Assembly: GCA_013112585.1 (NCBI GenBank)
Contig: JABFGH010000022.1
Coordinates: 23,308-87,307, forward strand
Direction of reading: 5' to 3'
DNA: 64,000 nucleotides
Source of the DNA: Ignavibacteriota bacterium
GTDB taxonomy: Bacteria > Bacteroidota > Ignavibacteria > Ignavibacteriales > Melioribacteraceae
A program made the position numbers and the translations under genes. Within the stretch, counting starts at the first letter, position 1. Every line of letters starts with the position of its first letter. Shown here piece by piece: positions 35,342-45,551 of the stretch. Under the pieces are notes generated by a model. It searched no databases, was not told the DNA's origin, and saw only the letters and a list, made by a program, of their open reading frames with translations.

Positions 35342-36079
35342 TCATTTAGAATTTCTGAAGTATAGTTTTTTAAGAAAAAATAAATTAGACCGTAAATACC
35401 TCCCAAACAATCTACCCGGTTCTTTAAATAATCTATAAACCCATTCCAAACCGGAATTATACAACCATTTTGGTGAGGTGCGTTTGCTTCCGGATAATAC
35501 ATCAAAAAATCCGCCTACACTAAAAATACAGTTTGCATTAATTTTATCTTTGTTCTCCTGAATCCAAAGCTCCGAAAGTGGTAAGCCCATACCGACTATA
35601 AGCACATTGGCTTTTGAAGCATTAATCTTTTCTATTATACTATCGCTCTCATTCTCTTTATCAAAATATCCATGATGAAAATCCGTAAGGTTTAAGTTTG
35701 GAAATTTTCTTTTCATTACTTCGGCAGACTTAGATATTATCTCCGAGGTTCCTCCAAGAAAAAAGAGGTTTGCATTATTCTGTTCAAATACTTTTTTCAT
35801 TCCGTCAAAAAATGAATAAGTAAAAACAACTTTATTGATTGAGTTACCTGAAAGCTTTTTTATTGCCCATACAATACTGTATCCATCTGCAATAATAAAA
35901 TCTGACTTGTTTAATGCTTCTTTAAATTTTAAGTTTTTATTAGCGGTATAATATGAATGAGAATTGAGATAAAAAAAAGTTCTTTTTGAATTTGATTTTA
36001 TAGTCTCATCAATTTTACTGAGATATTCATTTTCATCAGTAATGTTTACAAAACAAGGTTCAAAAAGGTATTTCATCAT
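35342..36079 (-). CDS. WecG/TagA/CpsF-family glycosyltransferase
   Basis: 245 residues. Family features: YLNSHSYYTANKN near 36, ADGYSIVWAIKKL near 67 (usual ADGxGxV), FFLGGTSE near 103, LIVGMGLPLSELW near 155 and SVGGFFDVLSG near 187, ending in a basic amphipathic tail (WVYRLFKEPGRLFGRYLR) typical of membrane-bound members that use lipid-linked GlcNAc acceptors. Convergent with the GT4 gene and divergent from the C25 peptidase. Confidence 0.93.
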   Translation of the reverse strand: MMKYLFEPCFVNITDENEYLSKIDETIKSNSKRTFFYLNSHSYYTANKNLKFKEALNKSDFIIADGYSIVWAIKKLSGNSINKVVFTYSFFDGMKKVFEQNNANLFFLGGTSEIISKSAEVMKRKFPNLNLTDFHHGYFDKENESDSIIEKINASKANVLIVGMGLPLSELWIQENKDKINANCIFSVGGFFDVLSGSKRTSPKWLYNSGLEWVYRLFKEPGRLFGRYLRSNLFFLKKLYFRNSK

Positions 36080-36139
36080 AGTAAAAAGTTGAATATATTT
36101 TAATATCGGTTACTTAAAAGTAAGAGAAGAAATCACTTA

Positions 36140-39100
36140 ATGAAAACAAAAATTTTTAGCTGCATCATATTAATTGCAGCCTTCCTAAACAGCTACGGGC
36201 AGTCAAATTATATTACTGAAAAAATAATCGGAAATAAATTTGAGCTAATTTTCAAAAATGAAATTCCTTTTAATCTTGAAAAGAAAGAGAACAAAAATAT
36301 TATCAAGTTTCAAGGTTTCATGGATGAATCAAAACCGGGTGAATTTATTCTTCCTGCAAAAGATATTTTCATAAACATCCCCGCCAATACAACTCCATCG
36401 GTAAAATTAATTCCTATTAAAACAACAAGTATAAATGCACTGCCGGCTATAAACCCAAATGTTTTAAGAATTAATGATTCAACCAAAATTTATACTGAGG
36501 TAAGTGAGCCGGTTTTAAGACGCGATGAAAATCTGTTTAGTGTGAAAGGCTTTTTATGGATTGGTAATCAATACTGTATTCATTTATCGGTTAAACCTTT
36601 TTACTACAATTTTAACAAACGAGCCTCAATAAAATTAGACGAATACCAAATTCAATTAAGTTTTGATAAAAATTTAGATGTGAGTGAAAATTCAGAAATA
36701 AAAAGAGATGAATTAATTGCTAATAAGAAATATTTATTTCCGGCAGATAAAAAGGATTATATAGGAGATGTTATTACATCAGATGATTGGATAGATTTTT
36801 CAAAAACTTATTTGAAGATCGGTACTTCTGAAGATGCGATTTACAGAATCAGCAAGCAAAATTTACTCTCTGCAAATGTACCCGCAAATAGTATTAACCC
36901 AAAAACATTTAAAATGTATTGGAAGGGGAATGAGATACCGATTTTGGTATCGGGTGAACAAGACAATCAATTTGACGATAACGACTTTATTGAATTTGTT
37001 GGTAGAAAAAATTACGGCGATGAAAATTATAGAGAGCCCGCAGAATATAATGAACCTTACACCGAGTATATAAACAAATACAGTGATACTACCATTTATT
37101 GGCTTACCTGGGATGGAGCAGATGGAAAGCGAACGCAAACTGAATTAGTAGTGAATGGAAGTACAACTGACACGTTAGAATATTACGATGAACTAATTCA
37201 TGTCGAAACTAATCACTGGTACGATTTTGCCTTAGGGGGTTCTTCTGTAAGAAGAGAGTACCCATTCATTTATGAAAACGAAACCTGGAATTGGTGGGGA
37301 CAAAATGTTGGAACAAGAAATTTCGGATTTACTGCTTCAGAATTGTATCCGAATAAGCCTGCAAATGCGTATGTGAAACTGCAAAGCTGGTCCACAAACC
37401 AAAGTACAAATGCTCATTTACTTCACCTTAAGATCAACAGCAATCCTTCTGCTTATGATTCCGGTTATATAGACAAGTACGAAGTTAAAACACTTCATGC
37501 GGCTTTCAGTTCGGATATCTTATCAAATGGTTCAAACACATTAAAGACTATTTCGGAAGCAACTCTTTCAAATCCTAATAGATGCTTTGGTGATTGGTGG
37601 GAAATTGAATATCCGCGATACTTAAAAGTAATGAACGACTCACTGCTTTTTGCTTATAGAAATTTAACCGCACCGGTATTTAGTAATGTTAAACTAACAA
37701 ATATTCAATCGCCTAATATTACTCTTTATAAATTTTATGATGATTACAATAATATCAAAGTCACAAACTTTAATAGAACAAGTGATGTTATAACTTTCGC
37801 CGATACCGTGCATCAAGGGCAGAAGTATATTATTACGGAAAATGCAAAAATTAAAAGCCCTGTTATTTATTCAACCAAACAGTTTGTTAATTTAAGCAAT
37901 CCATCAAATCAAGCAGATTATATATTGATCACTCATCCAATGTTTATTTCCGTAGCTGAAACCTACATCAGTTTTATTGAAAGTAATTATGGCGTAACTA
38001 CAAAATTAATTAATGTGTATGATATTTATGACGAATTTAATTACGGTTTTTTTGCACCGGAGCCGATCAAAGATTTTTTAATGACAGCCTCATCAAATTG
38101 GCAGCAGCCTGCACCGAAAAATGTTTTTATTGTCGGCAGGGCTAATTACGATTTCCACGGTTACAAAACTACTTATTTTAATAGTCCGGTGGAGCCGAAT
38201 TATGTCCCATCCTACGGAGTGCCGGTTAGTGATAATTGGTTTGTTATTTGGGATAGCACAGGCGCGGCAATTCCGCAAATGAATATCGGGCGATTACCCG
38301 CAAGGTCGGTTGAAGAATTTCAGCACTTTTTTTCAAAACATCAAAATTATATTTCCAAAAATATTACTGATTGGAATAAAAAATATTTGATGCTTACCGG
38401 CGGTAATTTTACTAATCCATCTCAAATTGCACGTTTAAAACAAGTAAATGATTTTATTGCCGATAATCATGTTTCACCCGCACCTATTGGAGGAATTGCA
38501 ACTCACTTTTATAAAACCGCAAATCCTGTTACCAACTTTGGTCCCTACCCGCCTGAATTTGTGCAGAAAACATTTGAGGAGGGTTCGGTGTTTATTTCAT
38601 ATTTAGGTCATAGCGGAACACAGACCTGGGATAATAGTATTACCGATCCCACTCAACTTGATAATCTTGTTGATCGAAATCCCCTGATAAGTGATTTTGG
38701 GTGTTCAACAGCAAAATTTGCAGAGCCGGATATAACTTCTTTCTCAGAGTTATTCGTTAATGGTTTAAATGGTCAAGCTATTGCTTATGTGGGCAACACA
38801 TCATTAGGGTATGAATCGACGGCTACAACTTATCCAAGATACTTTTATGGAAAAATATTACGCGATTCTGTTTATAGTTTGGGCGATGCACATAGACTTT
38901 CAAAAATTGATATGCTAAACGAAATAAGTTCTTCGGGAACGTATGAAGTTTTTTCCTACACTAATACATTGGTCGGTGATCCAATTATAAATTTGCCTAT
39001 TCCTGCAAAGCCCAATCTTACAATAAGTTCTGATGGGATTACCTTTACTCCTTCTATTCCGATTGACAATAAAGATAGTTTACAAGTGACTATCAGCTAT

Positions 39101-41455
39101 AAAAATCTTGGCAGAGTTATATCGGATTCTTTAATTATTAAAGTTGAGGATGTTTACAATCAATTAAGTAATTATTCTCAAATAATTAAAAGGCAGCTTC
39201 CGCTTAATTATGATCAAATTTCCCTTTCAATACCAATTAAAGATTTACCGGGTGAACACACACTTAGAGTGATATTGGATGAAACAAATGTAATTGATGA
39301 GTTTGATGAAACTGATAATTTAATTGAGTTAAATTATAATGTACTTACTGCAACAATAAGAACAACCAATATTTATGAAAGTGCTAACCTGATTAATAAT
39401 AAAATTGTTTTTCTCAATCCCTCTGCAGACCCCGGTGTAAATAATTTTAATCTTGAATTGAGTTTTAATAAAGAATTTGAAAATTCAGTTGTTCAATCAA
39501 TTGCGATGGATACATTTTTCACCGGTTATAATCTTACGGGAGATTACCTGAATAATAAGTTTTGGGCACGTACAAAATTACCGAATAGTTCTCAATTAGG
39601 TATAACGCAAGAATTTTTACACGATAATGATAACGGTTTTTTTGCCGATGACAGCGGAGAATTTATTGGTCATGAAGGGGAAAATGTATCGTTTAGAAAT
39701 AGTGTTTTTGCCATTGATACAAGTGAAATTAAATTTGAAGTCTTGTCTGCCGGGTACAATGATGGGCGAACGGCTTTAATTAGTTTGAACGGTCCAAACC
39801 TTATTCCCGAAAATACATTGCGGGGTCATCATATTATTGTTTTTAAGGATGTTACATTTGAATTCGTTGAATATAAAAGATTTGATGTGTTTAGTGGCGG
39901 AGCGCAAATAACTAATTATATAGATTATCTTGATGGATTAGACGAAAGTCATCTTTTATTTACAGCAGTTACTGATGAAGGCAGGGTAACTTCAGACGAT
40001 TTGAAAAATAAGTTAAAAGAATTCGGAAGTGTTTACATTGATAGTTTAGTGGTCAGAGGCTCCTGGGCTTTTATTGGTAAGCGCAATGCTGCTCCCGGTT
40101 CCATGCCCGAGGCTGTATCAGCTCCTTTTGAAGGGAGAGTAAGCATAGATACCACTATCTTTAAACCTCAAACTTTCGGAAAATTAGTTACACAAAATAT
40201 TGGTCCGGCTTCTGAATGGGAAAACTTAAAAATTGATACTGAACTTTTTGGAGATTCACAAATAAAAGTTCGACCAATTGGAATTACAGAACTGGGTGAG
40301 AAAGACACTCTCGAATATCTTTCATTAATTAATGACCAATCTTCATTGACTGGTCTTTCCGGCGAACTTTATCCCACTTTGAAATTAATAGTTGAGTTGG
40401 AAGCTTCATCATCCGGAAATTCTCCTTTCTTTAAATCTGTTAAAGTAACACACAAAAAACTGCCCGAACTCGGAACAAATTTCCAGGTTGTTAATCTTAG
40501 TCAGGATAGTGTTACGCAGGGTGAAGATATTAGTTTATCTTTTTACGTTTACAATATTGGAGATGTAAAAGCAGACAGCGTTAATGTTGAAATTGAATTA
40601 ATTGATTCTGAATTAGTTCGTGAGAAAGTTTTTGAACAGCAATTGGCTTCCCTTAATCCCTTTGAGAGAAAACAAGTTAATTTCACTTTTAACACCGTTA
40701 ACACAAATGGTTCAAAACAATTTTTAATTACAATTGATCCCGAAGATAAGGTGAGTGAAATTTTTGAAGACAATAATTTTTTCACTGTGCCTTTTTCCAT
40801 TAATACGGATAGTACAAAACCCGATGTGCAAATTAGCTTTGACGGGAAAGAAATTATAGATGGCGAGTACATTTCTTCAAACCCATTAATTAGAATTGAA
40901 TTAGGCGATCCCTCTCTAATTCCTATCGTTGATACTTCTTCAGTAGTAATTCAATTGAATAACAAAGAAATTTATTACTCAAATCCTGAAAACAATCTTA
41001 ACTATACATTCTCAAATGAAAATCCTAAAATGGTTGTCGAATATCAGCCTGTACTTGAAAAAGGGGAGTATCTCTTCAATGTTTTTGCAAAAGATGCTTC
41101 CGGTAATTTGGTTAATCCGGCTGGAGTTACAAAAACATTTTATGTGGATGATGAAACAAAATTAATTGATATGTTCAATTATCCCAATCCATTTAAGGAT
41201 GATACATATTTTACATTTAAACTAACCCAACTACCTGATGAATTAAAAATTAATGTTTATACAGTAGCAGGACGATTAGTTAAAGAGATTGACATAATGC
41301 AATCCGAACTAAACTTTGACTTCAATAAAATTTATTGGGACGGCAAAGATGAAGACGGAGATAGATTGGCGAACGGAGTGTACTTTTACAAAGTTATAAT
41401 GAAAGCCGGTGATGAGATTAATGAATCAATTCACAAGATGGCAATTCTAAAATAA
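36140..41455 (+). CDS. Giant C25 (gingipain/PorU-like) peptidase with CARDB and T9SS domains
   Basis: 1771 residues. Signal peptide to about 20. Caspase-like peptidase C25 domain about 590-955: YILITHPMF, GRLPARSVEEF, catalytic H824 in SYLGHSG and C855 in DFGCSTAKF. Then CARDB-like Ig domains (about 960-1080 and 1455-1560), a further beta-sandwich region, and a T9SS sorting tail (FNYPNPFKDDTYF ... SIHKMAILK). PorU-like sortases and gingipains share this layout; the C-terminal sorting tail suggests it is itself a T9SS cargo, so I favour a PorU2-like secreted peptidase. Divergent from the WecG-like gene, 60 bases apart. Confidence 0.9.
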   Translation: MKTKIFSCIILIAAFLNSYGQSNYITEKIIGNKFELIFKNEIPFNLEKKENKNIIKFQGFMDESKPGEFILPAKDIFINIPANTTPSVKLIPIKTTSINALPAINPNVLRINDSTKIYTEVSEPVLRRDENLFSVKGFLWIGNQYCIHLSVKPFYYNFNKRASIKLDEYQIQLSFDKNLDVSENSEIKRDELIANKKYLFPADKKDYIGDVITSDDWIDFSKTYLKIGTSEDAIYRISKQNLLSANVPANSINPKTFKMYWKGNEIPILVSGEQDNQFDDNDFIEFVGRKNYGDENYREPAEYNEPYTEYINKYSDTTIYWLTWDGADGKRTQTELVVNGSTTDTLEYYDELIHVETNHWYDFALGGSSVRREYPFIYENETWNWWGQNVGTRNFGFTASELYPNKPANAYVKLQSWSTNQSTNAHLLHLKINSNPSAYDSGYIDKYEVKTLHAAFSSDILSNGSNTLKTISEATLSNPNRCFGDWWEIEYPRYLKVMNDSLLFAYRNLTAPVFSNVKLTNIQSPNITLYKFYDDYNNIKVTNFNRTSDVITFADTVHQGQKYIITENAKIKSPVIYSTKQFVNLSNPSNQADYILITHPMFISVAETYISFIESNYGVTTKLINVYDIYDEFNYGFFAPEPIKDFLMTASSNWQQPAPKNVFIVGRANYDFHGYKTTYFNSPVEPNYVPSYGVPVSDNWFVIWDSTGAAIPQMNIGRLPARSVEEFQHFFSKHQNYISKNITDWNKKYLMLTGGNFTNPSQIARLKQVNDFIADNHVSPAPIGGIATHFYKTANPVTNFGPYPPEFVQKTFEEGSVFISYLGHSGTQTWDNSITDPTQLDNLVDRNPLISDFGCSTAKFAEPDITSFSELFVNGLNGQAIAYVGNTSLGYESTATTYPRYFYGKILRDSVYSLGDAHRLSKIDMLNEISSSGTYEVFSYTNTLVGDPIINLPIPAKPNLTISSDGITFTPSIPIDNKDSLQVTISYKNLGRVISDSLIIKVEDVYNQLSNYSQIIKRQLPLNYDQISLSIPIKDLPGEHTLRVILDETNVIDEFDETDNLIELNYNVLTATIRTTNIYESANLINNKIVFLNPSADPGVNNFNLELSFNKEFENSVVQSIAMDTFFTGYNLTGDYLNNKFWARTKLPNSSQLGITQEFLHDNDNGFFADDSGEFIGHEGENVSFRNSVFAIDTSEIKFEVLSAGYNDGRTALISLNGPNLIPENTLRGHHIIVFKDVTFEFVEYKRFDVFSGGAQITNYIDYLDGLDESHLLFTAVTDEGRVTSDDLKNKLKEFGSVYIDSLVVRGSWAFIGKRNAAPGSMPEAVSAPFEGRVSIDTTIFKPQTFGKLVTQNIGPASEWENLKIDTELFGDSQIKVRPIGITELGEKDTLEYLSLINDQSSLTGLSGELYPTLKLIVELEASSSGNSPFFKSVKVTHKKLPELGTNFQVVNLSQDSVTQGEDISLSFYVYNIGDVKADSVNVEIELIDSELVREKVFEQQLASLNPFERKQVNFTFNTVNTNGSKQFLITIDPEDKVSEIFEDNNFFTVPFSINTDSTKPDVQISFDGKEIIDGEYISSNPLIRIELGDPSLIPIVDTSSVVIQLNNKEIYYSNPENNLNYTFSNENPKMVVEYQPVLEKGEYLFNVFAKDASGNLVNPAGVTKTFYVDDETKLIDMFNYPNPFKDDTYFTFKLTQLPDELKINVYTVAGRLVKEIDIMQSELNFDFNKIYWDGKDEDGDRLANGVYFYKVIMKAGDEINESIHKMAILK

Positions 41456-41507
41456 TTTATTATTTTATTATCGAAATTTAAAATGAATAAAATGAGCTGA
41501 GATAAAT

Positions 41508-42866
41508 ATGAAAATTAAACTACTTGCAATCTTACTATTGTTATTTACAATAACTACATTCTCGCAAAATTACCATACTCAATATCAATTTCTTAAACAG
41601 GATGAAGGATATTTGGGCGGCGGTTTCGGCGTTACCTGGATTGACAATAAACCGTTTTACACTTTCAGGTTTTTCCCAGAACTGGCATTTGCAAATTTTG
41701 GTGTGGGTTTAGACCTCAGATTAGAATTTAATGCAGACGGTGAATTACGAACAGGTTCATTCAACCGGTTTGAAGATTATTTGAGCATCATTAGATATGT
41801 TAGGTACGGTTACAAAAAAGATCCGGTATATGCCAGAGTAGGTGCACTTGATTATGCTACTTTGGGGCACGGAAGCATTATGTATCTATACAACAATTCT
41901 ACTAGTTTTGATGCAAGAAAAGTAGGGTTAGCATTCGACTTAGATTTTTCAGCATTCGGTTTTGAATCGGTCTATTCAAATTTTGCCGATGCCGGTGTAC
42001 TCGGTTTGCGCGGTTATGTTAGACCGCTGCAGTTTACTGAGCTTGCCCCAATTCCTATAATCGGTAAATTGGAAATTGGCGCAACCGTTGCATCTGATTT
42101 TAACGAAAAGGCGGGTGTGATTAACGGAACATATAATGAGACTGAAGATAAATTTACTCCGACAACCGATCTTGGCTCAACTACAATATTTGGTTTTGAT
42201 ATTGGTCTGCCGATTTTAAGAGCCAGTGTACTTAATATTGACGTATATTTTGATTATGCTAAGATAGTTGATTTCGGAAGCGGTACGGCTCTCGGAACAG
42301 TTTTAGATTTTCATGGACTTGGGTTAGTTAACCTTACCGCAAAACTTGAAAGAAGGTTCAATGGCGAAAACTATTTGCCTTCCTACTTTAACGCGCTTTA
42401 TGAAATTGAAAGATTTAATCTTGATAGAAGCAGCGGAACAGTTTCAAGTAAAATTAAAAGTATGACACTCGGTACAAATAAATCAAGCAATGGATGGCAT
42501 GGGCAATTGTTTGTTGATGTTCTCGGAATGTTTAATATTCTCGGCAGTTATCAGCGGCTTGATGAACTGCCAAATAGCGGTATATTACACCTCGCAACAA
42601 ACATACTACCGGAAGATGCTCCTTATGTAGCAAGAGCCGGTTATGATAAAAGAGGAATCGGTAATGAATCGGCGATTTTCAAACTCGATAGTAATTCACA
42701 TCTATTTGCCGAGTTAGGTTATAAACCAATACCGTTTATAATTGTCTCGATGGTTTATCATTGGACTTTTGCACCGATACGCGATACCGATGAAAACATT
42801 ATAGATTATGAAACTCAGAAAAGAATTGAGCCGAGGATATCATTCTATATGCCGCTTCAATTATGA
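41508..42866 (+). CDS. Outer-membrane beta-barrel protein, unknown
   Basis: 452 residues. Signal peptide (TITTFSQ, to about 18). Gly- and aromatic-rich beta strands throughout (YLGGGFGVTWID, FGVGLDLRLEF) and an end YMPLQL that fits the barrel sorting signal of outer-membrane proteins. It sits 52 bases after the C25 peptidase and may be its partner, as the barrel PorV partners PorU, but PorV signatures are not seen. Confidence 0.65.
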   Translation: MKIKLLAILLLLFTITTFSQNYHTQYQFLKQDEGYLGGGFGVTWIDNKPFYTFRFFPELAFANFGVGLDLRLEFNADGELRTGSFNRFEDYLSIIRYVRYGYKKDPVYARVGALDYATLGHGSIMYLYNNSTSFDARKVGLAFDLDFSAFGFESVYSNFADAGVLGLRGYVRPLQFTELAPIPIIGKLEIGATVASDFNEKAGVINGTYNETEDKFTPTTDLGSTTIFGFDIGLPILRASVLNIDVYFDYAKIVDFGSGTALGTVLDFHGLGLVNLTAKLERRFNGENYLPSYFNALYEIERFNLDRSSGTVSSKIKSMTLGTNKSSNGWHGQLFVDVLGMFNILGSYQRLDELPNSGILHLATNILPEDAPYVARAGYDKRGIGNESAIFKLDSNSHLFAELGYKPIPFIIVSMVYHWTFAPIRDTDENIIDYETQKRIEPRISFYMPLQL

Positions 42867-42875
42867 GCAGCTCAA

Positions 42876-43523
42876 TCAAATGCTCTCTTTTATAAATTGG
42901 TAAAGTTCATCAACTGAGTGAAATAAATAGTCGGGATTCATTTTGAGTACTTCATCCTTTGCATAAGCATCCCAAACAACAGATGCAATTTTAACATTTG
43001 CTTCCCTCGCTGCAATAATATCGGCGGGGGAATCACCAATCATTAAAACTCTATCTCTATCCAAATTAAATTTTTCTATAAACGGATCAATGCCCAGTCT
43101 TGATGGCTTCGGCTCGGCTACATCATCACCTGTCATAATCAAATCAAAATAATCAATTACTCCAATTTCAGTTAGCGTTATTATTGATGATTTACGACCT
43201 TTACCCGTATAAATGGAAAGGGGAATTCCCGCCTCTTTTATTAAATCTAATACATCAATTAAACCCGGGTAAACATCCGCCATTTCTGCATGGTTAGTTC
43301 GATAAAACTCGTAATAATCTTTCCGAGCCTCTTCAAAATTATCATTTATAAATATTTTTATTATTTCATCTTCAGTCGGACCAAAAAGATTAATTATTTC
43401 CGCATCGGAAATATCAGAATTCAAATACCTTTTAGTTATGTGCCTAAAAGTTGAGAATATTAATTCATTAGTAGAGGCAAGCGTTCCATCAATGTCAAAA
43501 ATAAAGCCGTCAAATTTTCTCAT
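42876..43523 (-). CDS. HAD-family hydrolase (phosphoglycolate phosphatase-like)
   Basis: 215 residues. HAD motif I FDIDGTLAS (nucleophile Asp in D-I-D), motif II YTGKGR, and motif IV MIGDSPADIIAAREA. A C1 cap (about 15-80) is present. Similar to Gph/pyrophosphatase PpaX enzymes; substrate cannot be told. It starts 4 bases after the phosphoesterase stop on the same strand, so they form a two-gene operon. Confidence 0.88.
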   Translation of the reverse strand: MRKFDGFIFDIDGTLASTNELIFSTFRHITKRYLNSDISDAEIINLFGPTEDEIIKIFINDNFEEARKDYYEFYRTNHAEMADVYPGLIDVLDLIKEAGIPLSIYTGKGRKSSIITLTEIGVIDYFDLIMTGDDVAEPKPSRLGIDPFIEKFNLDRDRVLMIGDSPADIIAAREANVKIASVVWDAYAKDEVLKMNPDYLFHSVDELYQFIKESI

Positions 43524-43527
43524 AATA

Positions 43528-45390
43528 TTATTTTAGTTTAAAGAATACAATTTTACCATCCATATTAGAAGCGGTAAAATAACCTTCGCCCATTTTCTGA
43601 ATCGTATGTATTCTACAATCTCCCATAAAAAATTGTTTTTGCAATTTAAAATTTTTATCAATCTTATAAACAATGCCATCTTGCAAAGCAAATAGAACGT
43701 TTCCTTTCCATTCAATTGGTGTATGCGGCATTGTGTCTGTATCAAAATTCATATCAAATTCTTTTACCCATTTGCCGGTTTTTGCAGATAGAATATGAAA
43801 CCTATCTTTGTAAGCTTTCAAAAATATTCGATGCCCAATTTCGGAAATGCCAATCGACTCCCATGCATTGTACTTATTTTCTTCCCAGACTGTTTTACCA
43901 AGCAGCAAATCAATAGCGGTTAAATCTTTATCGGGTGATACTACATAAACATTTTTACCATTTGTAACCGGTGTGCACGCTGCCGGTGAGTAATAAAAAC
44001 TTTTATTGCCCCGCCACTTCCAATTAAGCCAGCCGTTGTTTGCGTCAATGTTATAAACGTAACCGTCCCAAGCACCAAAAATAATTTTGTTTTGATAAAC
44101 AAGCGGCAGGGTTTCAATCATTCCCGATGCGTTTTTATTCACCCAAATTTCCTCAAGAGTTTCGAGATCATAACAATAAACTTTACCGGAAGCTGTTCCC
44201 AGCACAACCGCAGCATTTGAGTTTGTGGCTTTTGGAATCATTAATTTTTTTGTGCCTTCGTAATTAATAGTTACTAATTGTGAAGTTATCGGTTCATCGA
44301 AACCTATTGCCAGCAAGGGCTGTCCGGTGTTCGCATCATAGGTAAACAAATCACCGTTTACAGTTGCAGCGGCTAAAATTTCATCTGCAATCGCGGGTCT
44401 GCTTCTGATAATACCGTATTCAGTATTTTGCCAGATAATATTTCCAAGTGTATCAAGGCAGGTGATTTTACTTTCATCTTTTCCAAAATCGCTAATTGAG
44501 TATATTTTATCTTTCCACGTTAATAATGCGGGTGATACTGTTGACTCCAAATCGTGCTGCCAAATAATTTCAGCATTAAAGTTTTCAAACTTTTTCTGAT
44601 CGATATATGGTATTTCAAAAGATTTATTTTTATCGATCGCAGCCCATCTACTTTTAGATCCTTTAGAATTAAATTCATTAATACTGATATAACCACTGTC
44701 AATGGTAACCAAATTAAAACCCCAGTCAGAATCATTTTTTTTACCAAATGCTGCCCGGCACATTACCGCAGGAATTTTATTCAATTGATAAAGTTTATTT
44801 TCGTGCCCGTGACCATGCAGTATCAATTTAATATTATAGTTTCTTAAAATGTTTGAAGCTTTATACCAATTATCAATTTCCTCATTTAAAGGATGATGAA
44901 CAAAAAAGTAAACATCCGTGCCGGAATCGGATTTAGCTAACTCATCCTTCAGCCAAATTAAATCATCCGGCTGTAAATGTCCGCCGCCGCCCCGCCAGGG
45001 GATAGCGCTGTTTAATCCAATAAATAAGGAGTTATCAATCGTAAAGGAGAATTTATCGTCGTTCCATAATTCAATAAATTTTGCCCCGCCGCTTTCACTC
45101 CATTTTGTATCGTGATTACCGGGTAAAACGTACAAAGGCTTAGTCAGCTTATCCAGTATACCTTTTGCTGATTCCAGTTCTCCGGTCATTCCTTTTTCGG
45201 TTATATCTCCGGTTGCAGCAATAAAATCAATGCTGTCTATTTTATTTATTGCGGCGACAATTAATTCAAGATTCTTATCTGCATTTTTATAGCCGATATG
45301 TGTATCAGTTATCCATGCAAATTTTATATTTTTTGCAAATAATGAAGATGCAAAAATTAGGAGCAGAAGTGTTAATAGTTTAATTTTCAT
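43528..45390 (-). CDS. Secreted metallophosphoesterase fused to a PQQ-like beta-propeller
   Basis: 620 residues. Signal peptide (to about 20, LFAKN). Calcineurin-like phosphoesterase domain about 22-240: WITDTHIG, ATGDITE, LPGNHDT, VHHPLNE, LILHGHGHENK give the two-metal site. The second half (about 270-620) is a WD/PQQ-like propeller with repeats such as GKVYCYDLETLEEIWV and GYVYNIDANNGWLNWKW. I infer a periplasmic or surface phosphoesterase; the propeller's ligand is unknown. Divergent from lepA. Confidence 0.9.
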   Translation of the reverse strand: MKIKLLTLLLLIFASSLFAKNIKFAWITDTHIGYKNADKNLELIVAAINKIDSIDFIAATGDITEKGMTGELESAKGILDKLTKPLYVLPGNHDTKWSESGGAKFIELWNDDKFSFTIDNSLFIGLNSAIPWRGGGGHLQPDDLIWLKDELAKSDSGTDVYFFVHHPLNEEIDNWYKASNILRNYNIKLILHGHGHENKLYQLNKIPAVMCRAAFGKKNDSDWGFNLVTIDSGYISINEFNSKGSKSRWAAIDKNKSFEIPYIDQKKFENFNAEIIWQHDLESTVSPALLTWKDKIYSISDFGKDESKITCLDTLGNIIWQNTEYGIIRSRPAIADEILAAATVNGDLFTYDANTGQPLLAIGFDEPITSQLVTINYEGTKKLMIPKATNSNAAVVLGTASGKVYCYDLETLEEIWVNKNASGMIETLPLVYQNKIIFGAWDGYVYNIDANNGWLNWKWRGNKSFYYSPAACTPVTNGKNVYVVSPDKDLTAIDLLLGKTVWEENKYNAWESIGISEIGHRIFLKAYKDRFHILSAKTGKWVKEFDMNFDTDTMPHTPIEWKGNVLFALQDGIVYKIDKNFKLQKQFFMGDCRIHTIQKMGEGYFTASNMDGKIVFFKLK

Positions 45391-45551
45391 ATATCTGAAT
45401 ATTTTTATTTATAAATTAACAAAATTGAAACTGATTAAAAATTTAATACCATTTTATTCTGAATGTTAAGACAATACTAACAAAGGATTGTTTCAGTGAT
45501 TGATATTAGAAAGGTTGATATTTATATTTCCAAGTTAAAATAATAGGTATT

